From: Ruminococcaceae bacterium UBA1865
Lineage (GTDB): Bacteria > Bacillota > Clostridia > Oscillospirales > Acutalibacteraceae
Assembly: GCA_002338255.1 (NCBI GenBank)
Contig: DDHX01000055.1
Span: forward strand, 2,989 to 9,914
Direction of reading: 5' to 3'
Length of the DNA stretch: 6,926 nucleotides
Of the stretch, positions 1 to 5,324 are shown in pieces (position 1 is the first letter of the stretch; each line of letters begins with the position of its first letter). Below the pieces are notes generated by a model, which did no database searches, was not told where the DNA came from, and saw only the letters and a list, made by a program, of their open reading frames with translations. Both the position numbers and the translations under genes were made by a program.

Positions 1-334
1 GAGTAATGCCACTTCGTGTAAGCTCATCGACCATGTCTTCGTAGAATTTGATTCCGGCTTCATTCACTTCCCCAATTCCCTGTGGAATAATACGCGGCCA
101 CGAAAAGGAAAAGCGGTAGGCTTTGATGCCAAGCTGCTTCATGAGCGCAATATCCTCTTTGAAGCGGTGGTAGTGATCGCAGGCGGTTTCGCCGGTATGC
201 CCCTCAAAGGTAGCCCCCGGCACACGGCTGAATTCGTCCCAAACAGATTCACCCTTTCCGTCATCACGAAAAGCGCCCTCAACCTGGTAGGAAGCAGTGG
301 CCGTACCCCATATAAAATCTTTTTGAAAGCCCAT
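1..334 (-). CDS. GH1 beta-glucosidase, N-terminal 111 codons (cut by window edge)
   Basis: Hydrolyses terminal beta-glucosyl units of cellobiose or related beta-glucosides; retaining glycoside hydrolase family 1, expected in the cytoplasm. The visible part has the GH1 N-terminal signature at residues 7-21 ([15 protein letters not shown], with the sugar-binding Gln at 17), a [11 protein letters not shown] stretch, [18 protein letters not shown], and the [11 protein letters not shown] block. The catalytic acid/base and nucleophile lie beyond the window, so activity cannot be checked. The SYQVEGA form and ACDHYHR segment resemble clostridial BglA-type beta-glucosidases more than 6-phospho-beta-glucosidases, and the neighbouring transporter is ABC rather than PTS, so an unphosphorylated substrate is inferred. 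I chose the ATG at 334 because AAAGG lies 9 nt upstream; the in-frame ATG at 343 directly abuts that site. It starts 41 bp after the permease stop with no terminator between, so it is probably the last visible gene of the operon. Confidence 0.93.
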   Translation of the reverse strand, partial: MGFQKDFIWGTATASYQVEGAFRDDGKGESVWDEFSRVPGATFEGHTGETACDHYHRFKEDIALMKQLGIKAYRFSFSWPRIIPQGIGEVNEAGIKFYEDMVDELTRSGIT

Positions 335-343
335 TATATTCAT

Positions 344-348
344 CCTTT
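344..348 (-). promoter_or_regulatory. Ribosome binding site deciding the GH1 start
   Basis: The minus strand reads AAAGG here, 9 nt before the ATG at 334. The other in-frame ATG (343-341) begins immediately after this motif, too close to be served by it. This favours a protein starting MGFQKDF. Confidence 0.6.
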
Positions 349-375
349 AAATCAATCATATTCTTCGGTATAAAA

Positions 376-1236
376 TTATCCCTTTACGCCGCCCAGTGCT
401 ACGCCGCGTACTATGTATTTCGAAAGGAATAGATAAACGATAATAACAGGAATGATTGCTATGGTAACCAGCATGTAGACCTGCCCCATGTCGAACTTGA
501 GAAAGTCCGCACTACGCAGCTGTGCTATTAAAATAGGCAATGTCTTTTTATCTGCTTTATCCAGCAACAGAGCGGGAATGAAGAAGTTGTTCCACGCAGA
601 TACAAAGGAGAAAATTGCCTGTACGGCGATTGCCGGCTTCATAATCGGCAATACAATGGAATTAAAGGTGTGGAATTCGTCGCTGCCGTCGATACGCGCA
701 GCCTCCACAATTTCCATAGGCATATTGCTTTCAAGATATTGCTTCATAAAGAAGAATACAATGGGAGATGCGATGGCAGGGAGGAATAACGGAACCAAAG
801 AGTTTTTCAACCCCATTGCCTGCATCTGGTTTACAAAGCCGATTGCCGAAATCTGAGTTGGCATCGTCATAATCAGTAGGATAATTGAAAAGGCCGCTTT
901 TTTGAATTTAAAGTCATAGGCATAAATTCCATAAGCAGTCATTGCGGAAAAATAGACGGCAAGAAGAGCACTCAGCGCAGAAACAATAAAACTGTTTTTG
1001 ATACCGCTGAGAACTGGTATGTTTGCATTTGCTAACAAGCTCTTCATGTTTACGCCAAAGGATTTACCGGGCAGAAACGAAAATCCCTGCTGAATCTGAA
1101 ATGTATTGCGTGAGGAATTAATGAGCAGCATATAGAAGAAAAAGAGGCACAAAAAACAAAGAATTACAAGAACAGTATAAGCTACGATTCGTGAAGCGGT
1201 AAGCTTGCGTCTGCTTGTTTTGGATTGGTTATTCAT
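376..1236 (-). CDS. Carbohydrate ABC transporter permease, MalG/AraQ type
   Basis: Inner-membrane channel subunit of a family 1 carbohydrate ABC importer, pairing with the permease encoded just upstream. The 286 residues show six likely membrane segments, at about 15-38, 82-107, 113-138, 145-168, 201-225 and 252-275. A long extracytoplasmic loop follows the first, as is usual for this subfamily. The EAA loop that docks on the ATPase is intact at 178-197 (EAARIDG, then IVLP), and the protein ends in the family-typical YIVRGVALGGVKG. Its ATG overlaps the stop of the preceding permease gene by 4 bp (ATGA), pointing to translational coupling, and it also has its own GGAGG 9 nt upstream. The sugar cannot be read from the permease. 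Context (cellobiose phosphorylase, GH1 enzyme) suggests cellobiose or short cellodextrins. Length and motifs are normal. Confidence 0.95.
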   Translation of the reverse strand: MNNQSKTSRRKLTASRIVAYTVLVILCFLCLFFFYMLLINSSRNTFQIQQGFSFLPGKSFGVNMKSLLANANIPVLSGIKNSFIVSALSALLAVYFSAMTAYGIYAYDFKFKKAAFSIILLIMTMPTQISAIGFVNQMQAMGLKNSLVPLFLPAIASPIVFFFMKQYLESNMPMEIVEAARIDGSDEFHTFNSIVLPIMKPAIAVQAIFSFVSAWNNFFIPALLLDKADKKTLPILIAQLRSADFLKFDMGQVYMLVTIAIIPVIIVYLFLSKYIVRGVALGGVKG

Positions 1237-2186
1237 TTATGCGCACCTCCCTTTCTTTGCTTTTTTGCGGAATCATCGTCCCTTGTCATAATGAAATAGA
1301 CAATGAAGCAAAGCACTGCACAAATTAGGAACAGTACCGTAGAAACAGCACCGGCCATTCCGTAATTCTTACTGTACATATGATTATTTAGATACATGAT
1401 CATGGTTGTCGAGGTGCGATCAGGGGTGCCGAAACCGTTGGTTAAAATTTGCGGCACATCAAACATCTGCAGACCTCCGATGAGCGATGTAATCATCACA
1501 TATGCCATAATTGGCCTAATCAGTGGAATAGTTATACGCCAGAACATCTGATTGAAGGAGGCGCCATCAATTTCGGCTGCTTCATAGAGGCCCGGGTCAA
1601 CACCCATGATTGCCGCCATAAGCAGAATTGTAGTGTTTCCAAACCACATTAGAAAATTCATAAAGCTAATCAGCCCGCGGGTCCCTATTACACTGGACAA
1701 GAAGCTGAAAGGTTCACTGAGAATTCCTGCGGACTGTAAAAAACCGTTTACAGGGCCATTGTCGGAAAACAGCGTAAAGAACAGCATGGCGAAAGCGGAT
1801 GCCATGATCAGGTTCGGCATATAGATAACGGTTTTAAAGAAAGACTGTCCACGCAGATGCAGACGCTCATTTGTAAACCATGCTGCCAGCAGCAGAGAAA
1901 TGATAATTTGTGGGATAAAACCGACGATCCACAGTATCAGTGTGTTTCCTAAGTATTGTGGCAGGTCAGCTTGAAACAGCTTGACAAAATTCGCGAGCCC
2001 AATAAAATTAGGTCCGATTATTTTAAGTCCCTGACGGAAATACTGGAAAAAGCTAAAGTAAACTGTGGAACCTAACGGAATAAGTGAAAAAACGATGAAT
2101 ATGATAAAAAATGGCGCTATAAACAAATATCCCCATTTATCATAGCGAATACTTTTTTTCTTCTTGGGCGAATTCTCAGATTGCAT
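1233..2186 (-). CDS. Carbohydrate ABC transporter permease, MalF/UgpA type
   Basis: First of the two membrane subunits of the importer. It has 317 residues, with a basic, lysine-rich N-terminus (PKKKKSIRYDKWGY) and six likely membrane segments near 19-45, 80-105, 117-140, 165-195, 222-247 and 276-300. It carries the family FIGLANFVKLF segment (62-72) and a complete EAA loop at 202-221 (EAAEIDG, then ITIP). A charged tail (TRDDDSAKKQRKGG) ends it. The gene follows the binding-protein gene after a 93-bp gap that carries a strong hairpin, and its stop overlaps the start of the second permease by 4 bp. Its ribosome site is poorly placed: the purine-rich AGGAGAGGGG run ends 12 nt before the ATG, with the AGGAG core 17 nt away. 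That should lower its translation relative to the binding protein. Normal length for the family; substrate inferred only from context. Confidence 0.95.
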   Translation of the reverse strand: MQSENSPKKKKSIRYDKWGYLFIAPFFIIFIVFSLIPLGSTVYFSFFQYFRQGLKIIGPNFIGLANFVKLFQADLPQYLGNTLILWIVGFIPQIIISLLLAAWFTNERLHLRGQSFFKTVIYMPNLIMASAFAMLFFTLFSDNGPVNGFLQSAGILSEPFSFLSSVIGTRGLISFMNFLMWFGNTTILLMAAIMGVDPGLYEAAEIDGASFNQMFWRITIPLIRPIMAYVMITSLIGGLQMFDVPQILTNGFGTPDRTSTTMIMYLNNHMYSKNYGMAGAVSTVLFLICAVLCFIVYFIMTRDDDSAKKQRKGGAHK

Positions 2187-2198
2187 ATTCAGTTGAAG

Positions 2199-2208
2199 CC
2201 CCTCTCCT
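2199..2208 (-). promoter_or_regulatory. Distant ribosome binding site of the first permease gene
   Basis: The minus strand reads AGGAGAGGGG. The AGGAG core is 17 nt and the GAGGGG part 12 nt from the ATG at 2186, longer than the usual 5-10. No better start codon in frame is visible. It begins only nine bases after the foot of the intergenic hairpin, so folding may affect access. Confidence 0.5.
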
Positions 2209-2217
2209 CATAAAACT

Positions 2218-2259
2218 GCACGACCACAGACCGGGAAATATCCCGACTCGCGGCCGTGC
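2218..2259 (-). promoter_or_regulatory. Strong intergenic RNA hairpin between binding-protein and permease genes
   Basis: In the minus-strand transcript, bases 2259-2241 (GCACGGCCGCGAGTCGGGA) pair with 2236-2218 (TCCCGGTCTGTGGTCGTGC) around a 4-nt loop. This gives 18 pairs in 19 positions, with one A-C mismatch and five G-U pairs. It starts 20 nt after the binding-protein stop. Only four Us follow (AGTTTTATG), so it is more likely a leaky terminator or an exonuclease barrier than a full terminator. Such structures in sugar ABC operons are known to raise the level of the upstream binding-protein message over the permease message; that role here is inference. On the opposite strand the five G-U pairs become A-C mismatches, so the fold belongs to the minus-strand RNA. 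Confidence 0.82.
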
Positions 2260-2279
2260 GGTTAATTAGAACTTAATTT

Positions 2280-3737
2280 TTATGCTGGCCATTTTACTGC
2301 TGTAAGATCAGGATATTTTTCTTTAATTGCTTTTTCAAAGTTTGCTTTTGCTTTTGCAAGGTCAACAGTTCCATTAAAGTAATCATGGAACGCAGCCTGG
2401 AATGCTTCGTTGCAGCCTTGATCATAAGCGCCGGCCTTGCTCATATCAATTGTTGGAGCTACAGCAGCAAAGAGTTTAATGTGGTTCTGACCACCAAGGA
2501 AAGCGGATTTGAAGTCGCTGTTTGCAAGCTCTTCCATGGCAGATTTATTGTTGGTATAATCTTGAGTGACTGTCGTGATTTTTTTCATAATAGTGCTATC
2601 GCAGGTAAGGGTTTTCATAACATTCTTGATTGTTGCAACATTATCAGTGCCCTTTGCAGCGCAAATCCATGTGCCGCCCCAATAGTAGCCTTGTGGTCCT
2701 TGGCATACAGCGTAATCGCCATAAGCGCCGTTGCCCACTTCTTCTTTGCCGCCTTCTTTGGTCGGTGTTTTCAAAGAGTTGCCCAGCAATGTGAAGTTAA
2801 TGCCCCATGTGGAGTAGAAGAATCCAAGCACTTTACCACTTGGACCTTGGTCGGCCTGCCATTTGTTATCCCATAGGATGCTCTTATCGTTGTAATTTTT
2901 CGTTGTATAGTCCTTGGTCTGTGTGACCCATTTCATGATGTTGGCATCAACATTTACTGTAGTATCAGTAACCCATGGAGTGGATACATTATTGGAGAAT
3001 GTACGGTAGCTGTCATCGAAACCAGAGAGCATCTTGTAACCCTTTGCGCTGGCTTGTTTTGCTACATTGTCGAATTTCGTCCAATCGGAAAGTGCTTCCT
3101 GTACTTTTGCAGGATCATCTGTGCCTAAAACTGCTTTTGCAATGGAACGGCGATACGCGAACAGACCTGGAGTTGCCTGCCATGTAGTGCCTTTCAGCGC
3201 GCCGCTTTTGTCAGTAACGATATCCTGTGTGTACTTATATTGGTTTGCCAAATCGCTGTCGGTAAGTCCAATGTCTTTTTTCACGTCTATTGTGTAATCA
3301 CTGTTGACATATTTCAGTGCATAGTCGGCTTCCACGAGGAAAATGTCGATTTTGTCATCGGCAGCGGCGGAATCCTGCGCCAGCAGAGCCTGATCAAGTT
3401 TGTCCTGATAGTTATTGTTTGCATTTGCATTGATAGTCCATTTCACAATAGTACCATCTTTTAGGGTTGTTGTGGATTTGTCTTTTGCTACTTCTTTTAC
3501 TTCCGGATAGTAATCGTTAAATCTGCTTTGGAATTCATCGTTCCAGACCCAAATGTTGAGGGTCTTACCTTCTGCTGCTGCCGGTGCAGGTGCCGCTTCG
3601 CTTGACGCTACTGATTCGGCCGCCTTTGATGGGGTTGCCGGGGTTTCATTCTTTTGGCACCCTGTGGCAATTAACGATGTACCCATCATCATAGCCAACG
3701 CCAGTACCAATGCGGTAATTTTTCTTGCCTTTTTCAT
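2280..3737 (-). CDS. Extracellular sugar-binding lipoprotein of the ABC importer (SBP family 1)
   Basis: Captures the sugar outside the membrane and delivers it to the two permeases. It has 485 residues from the ATG at 3737. The signal peptide (MKKARK, then a hydrophobic core) ends in a lipobox-like ATGC with the lipidated Cys at residue 27. A flexible Ala/Ser/Pro/Glu linker (about 28-58) follows, then the binding fold beginning LNIWVWNDEF. Many Trp and Tyr residues, including a YYWGGTWICAAKG segment, fit stacking against sugar rings. The reading frame stays open 11 codons further up to 3770, but those residues would put acidic and polar sequence before the signal peptide, whereas AAAGGAGGA lies 11 nt before 3737, so I chose the shorter form. 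The gene sits 75 bp after the repressor gene and is flanked by RNA hairpins on both sides. The ligand is inferred from the adjoining cellobiose enzymes; cellobiose or cellodextrin is likely, other beta-glucosides possible. Confidence 0.93.
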   Translation of the reverse strand: MKKARKITALVLALAMMMGTSLIATGCQKNETPATPSKAAESVASSEAAPAPAAAEGKTLNIWVWNDEFQSRFNDYYPEVKEVAKDKSTTTLKDGTIVKWTINANANNNYQDKLDQALLAQDSAAADDKIDIFLVEADYALKYVNSDYTIDVKKDIGLTDSDLANQYKYTQDIVTDKSGALKGTTWQATPGLFAYRRSIAKAVLGTDDPAKVQEALSDWTKFDNVAKQASAKGYKMLSGFDDSYRTFSNNVSTPWVTDTTVNVDANIMKWVTQTKDYTTKNYNDKSILWDNKWQADQGPSGKVLGFFYSTWGINFTLLGNSLKTPTKEGGKEEVGNGAYGDYAVCQGPQGYYWGGTWICAAKGTDNVATIKNVMKTLTCDSTIMKKITTVTQDYTNNKSAMEELANSDFKSAFLGGQNHIKLFAAVAPTIDMSKAGAYDQGCNEAFQAAFHDYFNGTVDLAKAKANFEKAIKEKYPDLTAVKWPA

Positions 3738-3748
3738 TAGTAGTAAAT

Positions 3749-3756
3749 CCTCCTTT
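3749..3756 (-). promoter_or_regulatory. Strong ribosome binding site of the binding-protein gene
   Basis: The minus strand reads AAAGGAGG, 11 nt before the ATG at 3737. It fixes that start over the in-frame ATG at 3770. It directly abuts the foot of the upstream hairpin (3757-3782), which would leave the site single-stranded at the end of a stable stem. Confidence 0.7.
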
Positions 3757-3782
3757 AATTTTGCGAACAATTCGCCAAAATT
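3757..3782 (-). promoter_or_regulatory. Hairpin or palindrome directly upstream of the binding-protein ribosome site
   Basis: On the plus strand AATTTTGCGAA (3757-3767) pairs with TTCGC plus AAAATT (3771-3775 and 3777-3782) around a CAA loop: 11 pairs with a single bulged base at 3776. In the minus transcript the stem ends exactly where AAAGGAGG begins. No U-run follows, so it is not a standard terminator. It may protect the 5' end of a binding-protein message, or act at the DNA level as a protein-binding palindrome. It does not match the GAAAACG operators of the divergent spacer: its CGAA and TTCG halves are closer together. Confidence 0.55.
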
Positions 3783-3806
3783 TTATCAGCATGGCATTCC
3801 TGCCAA
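3780..3806 (-). promoter_or_regulatory. Weak candidate promoter for the binding-protein gene
   Basis: The minus strand has TTGGCA (3806-3801), a 15-nt spacer, then TAAAAT (3785-3780). The spacer is shorter than the ideal 17 and a small stem (TGGCA/TGCCA, 3792-3805) covers part of it. A start from here would fall inside the palindrome at 3757-3782. It may be chance; the alternative is that the transporter genes depend on read-through from the repressor promoter. Confidence 0.25.
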
Positions 3807-3812
3807 AACTTA

Positions 3813-4838
3813 CTAAATTACGGGACTGATTCTTGCAACTGATTTTCCTTCAATCAAATTGCCGGTGACGGTAACATTTTCCGTGAGGGTTGTGAGCGGA
3901 CTTTCAATTAATTCAATCAGTCTGCGTGCAGCCTCGCTTCCAAGCTTTTCGGTATCCTGCTCTAAGGTGGTAAGCCGGGGCTTAATGACCTGTGAAAGCG
4001 AGATACCATCATAGCCGGCTATTGAAATATCCTCCGGAATCCGCAGCCCCTCAGCTTCGATTGCCTCGATTCCGCCAATTGCGGCATAGTCATCGGGCAT
4101 GATAATACAGGTCGGGGGTGTTGGCAGACTGAGAAGCTTTTTCACACTTTGTTTTGTTGATTTTGGGTCATGGTAAGCCGAAGTCATTAAATATTCCGAC
4201 GGAACATCTATCCCGTAATCAAGCAGTGTCTTGCAAAAGCTTGTCACACGCTGTTCGGTAACCGCGGACTTTTCACCGTGCACATAGGCGATTCTTCTGT
4301 GCCCCATGCTATATATGTATTGAACAAGTTCCTGCATTCCCTGAACGTTGGCCGAGTTGATACTCGTGTGGTTATTAAACATGTGGTCAATTGTTACAAC
4401 GGGTAAGGTACTGTCGACCAGCTCGGTAACCTCTTGCTGCTGAAAATTGATGCAGGCGATACATACACCGTCAAAATTGCGGTATCTGCAATGTTCCAAA
4501 AAAGTCATCGGCCTGTTGTTGATATTAATATTATGATTAATAAAGGTAATGTCGTAATCATGTTTTTCCGCTTCCACCTTAAAGCTGTCAAGCACGGCGG
4601 CAAAGTAATCATGTTTTAACCCGCTTTGTGCATCATCTACAAACAGAACGCCAATATTGTGTGTTCGATTTGTTTTCAACGCTCTTGCAATGGAGCTTGG
4701 AAAATACCCGAATTCCTGTGCAGTTTCTAAAACACGCTGTCTGGTTGCCGAGCTGATGTCGCTGTAGCTGTTGAGCGCCTTGCTCACTGTGGATATCGAC
4801 AGCCCGCATTTATTTGCGATGTCTTTTATGTTCGCCAT
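3813..4838 (-). CDS. LacI-family transcriptional repressor of the beta-glucoside locus
   Basis: DNA-binding, sugar-responsive regulator of 341 residues, the usual family length. The N-terminal helix-turn-helix is at 4-23 (IKDIANKCGLSISTVSKALN), with I15-S16 in the recognition-helix positions that set operator choice. Next come the SSATRQRVLETAQEFGYFPSSIARAL part and the hinge helix with the minor-groove Leu at 54. The rest is a periplasmic-binding-protein-like effector and dimer domain (about 60-335), including VVTIDH, MGHRRIAYVHG, PDDYAAIGG and ISIAGYDG, typical landmarks of the family. I chose the ATG at 4838 because GGGAG lies 8 nt before it; the upstream in-frame ATG at 4853 has no ribosome site. 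It heads the transporter operon and is transcribed away from the phosphorylase gene. Three matching palindromes in the spacer, one at its own start, suggest it represses itself and both gene arms. The effector is probably cellobiose or a relative, by context only. Confidence 0.94.
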   Translation of the reverse strand: MANIKDIANKCGLSISTVSKALNSYSDISSATRQRVLETAQEFGYFPSSIARALKTNRTHNIGVLFVDDAQSGLKHDYFAAVLDSFKVEAEKHDYDITFINHNININNRPMTFLEHCRYRNFDGVCIACINFQQQEVTELVDSTLPVVTIDHMFNNHTSINSANVQGMQELVQYIYSMGHRRIAYVHGEKSAVTEQRVTSFCKTLLDYGIDVPSEYLMTSAYHDPKSTKQSVKKLLSLPTPPTCIIMPDDYAAIGGIEAIEAEGLRIPEDISIAGYDGISLSQVIKPRLTTLEQDTEKLGSEAARRLIELIESPLTTLTENVTVTGNLIEGKSVARISPVI

Positions 4839-4846
4839 GATCTGTT

Positions 4847-4851
4847 CTCCC
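4847..4851 (-). promoter_or_regulatory. Ribosome binding site deciding the repressor start
   Basis: The minus strand reads GGGAG, 8 nt before the ATG at 4838. It overlaps the alternative ATG at 4853-4851, which has no such motif of its own. This favours a protein starting MANIKDIA, as is usual for LacI-family members. Confidence 0.65.
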
Positions 4852-4863
4852 ATCAGCGAAAGT

Positions 4864-4881
4864 TTCTAAACCGTTTTCGTG
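4864..4881. promoter_or_regulatory. Degenerate LacI-type operator at the repressor start (O3)
   Basis: The plus strand reads TTCTAAACC then GTTTTCGTG, centred on CG at 4872/4873. The right half matches the half-site of the other two copies in eight of nine positions; the left half is degenerate. It lies five bases beyond the -10 of the repressor promoter, covering the predicted start near 4880. Autoregulation by the LacI protein with lower affinity is the inferred role. Confidence 0.6.
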
Positions 4882-4886
4882 CCCTT

Positions 4887-4915
4887 AGTATAATCTATAA
4901 TTCACAGTTTTGCAA
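4887..4915 (-). promoter_or_regulatory. Sigma-A promoter of the repressor/transporter operon
   Basis: The minus strand has TTGCAA (4915-4910), exactly 17 nt, then TATACT (4892-4887). Both boxes are close to consensus. The predicted start near 4880 gives a leader of about 40 nt before the repressor ATG and falls inside operator O3. It is the only strong minus-strand promoter I can find for the five-gene set. Confidence 0.75.
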
Positions 4916-4984
4916 GTGCTTTTATAAAAAAAATATACATTATCAATTTTAAGTAGGCAAATATTCAATATAATTGCGGTTTTT

Positions 4985-5014
4985 TTGACTTATTATTCTA
5001 ATTTCTTCTACAAT
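4985..5014 (+). promoter_or_regulatory. Strong distal promoter reading toward the phosphorylase (P1)
   Basis: TTGACT (4985-4990), an 18-nt spacer, then TACAAT (5009-5014): five of six consensus bases in each box. The predicted start near 5021 lies inside operator O1. Transcripts from here would carry a leader of about 300 nt before the phosphorylase start at 5325. Confidence 0.7.
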
Positions 5015-5015
5015 T

Positions 5016-5033
5016 TACGAAAATGTTTTCGTA
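5016..5033. promoter_or_regulatory. LacI-type operator overlapping the P1 start (O1)
   Basis: TACGAAAAT then GTTTTCGTA: two 8-base arms in perfect inverted repeat (TACGAAAA/TTTTCGTA) around a TG centre. It begins two bases after the P1 -10 box, so bound repressor would block the polymerase. It shares its arms with O2 at 5269-5286, and the GTTTTCG core with O3. The likely binder is the LacI protein encoded next door. Confidence 0.82.
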
Positions 5034-5228
5034 TACTATAAAGACTGAGTGCACAAGGTGTTTTTTGTACTAAAATAATCTGTAACTACCATTCTATGAT
5101 CCAGAAAATTAGATATATAACTAAAACAAAATATTATTTTTATGAAAATTATGCAATCTAACTACAAATTATCTGATTTTTCTTTGTGTATTTCTCCAAA
5201 CTTAAAAAAAGACTTGATTTTATCGGGA

Positions 5229-5256
5229 TTTACTTTTACTATATAAGATATATAAA
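5229..5256 (+). promoter_or_regulatory. Candidate proximal phosphorylase promoter (P2)
   Basis: TTTACT (5229-5234), a 16-nt spacer, then TATAAA (5251-5256). An overlapping alternative is TTGATT (5214-5219), 17 nt, TACTAT (5237-5242). Both are only fair matches in AT-rich DNA. The first would start near 5263, just before operator O2, giving a leader of about 60 nt. Confidence 0.45.
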
Positions 5257-5268
5257 TTTGCTATTCGA

Positions 5269-5286
5269 TACGAAATCGTTTTCGTA
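5269..5286. promoter_or_regulatory. LacI-type operator upstream of the phosphorylase gene (O2)
   Basis: TACGAAATC then GTTTTCGTA, an inverted repeat with CG centre and one mismatched pair (position 8 of each half). It lies 253 bp centre-to-centre from O1 and 38 bp before the phosphorylase ATG. It sits just downstream of the P2 candidate and inside the leader of P1 transcripts, so it could block initiation or act as a roadblock. Confidence 0.82.
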
Positions 5287-5310
5287 TATTGCTATTGAAA
5301 CAAAGCACAT

Positions 5311-5316
5311 AGGAGG
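5311..5316 (+). promoter_or_regulatory. Ribosome binding site of the phosphorylase gene
   Basis: A perfect AGGAGG, 8 nt before the ATG at 5325. It fixes the start and predicts strong translation. Confidence 0.8.
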
Positions 5317-5324
5317 ACTCATTG

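Larger units (their letters stand above)
4839..5324. other. AT-rich divergent control region between repressor and phosphorylase genes
   Basis: This 486-bp gap holds no supportable gene. Its left half carries the repressor promoter and a degenerate operator, followed by a strong plus-strand promoter with a near-perfect operator. Its right end carries a proximal plus-strand promoter, the second near-perfect operator and the phosphorylase ribosome site. In the stretch from about 5034 to 5213 I see no operator, no strong hairpin and no good start codon with a ribosome site, only AT-rich sequence with a T6 run at 5061-5066. Confidence 0.85.

Noticed and set aside
488..856. Plus-strand 122-codon open frame
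   Set aside because: Lies entirely antisense to the second permease gene, whose protein has full family motifs; shadow frame.
2385..2876. Plus-strand 163-codon open frame
   Set aside because: Antisense to the binding-protein gene, with no family features in its protein; shadow frame.
3553..3816. Plus-strand 87-codon open frame, Ala-rich
   Set aside because: It is the reverse of the binding protein's Ala/Ser linker and signal peptide codons; shadow frame.
5051..5066. Possible terminator: GCAC/GTGT mini-stem followed by six Ts, just downstream of P1
   Set aside because: The stem is only four pairs with one wobble, too weak to call. Kept only as a possible end for a short P1 RNA.
5097..5162. 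21-codon open frame starting MIQKIRYITK
   Set aside because: No ribosome site and composition like the spacer; chance.
5142..5246. 34-codon open frame in the phosphorylase leader (starts MKIMQSNYKL)
   Set aside because: It has no ribosome site, has AT-rich composition like the surrounding spacer, and its end overlaps the P2 promoter candidate. It fits a chance frame; only ribosome profiling or conservation would rescue it.
5269..5286. CcpA cre site for catabolite repression
   Set aside because: The centre fits the A..CG..T pattern, but the outer bases are ACGAAA/TTTCGT instead of the TGWAA/TTWCA-like cre arms. The matching copies beside the adjacent LacI gene point to that regulator.
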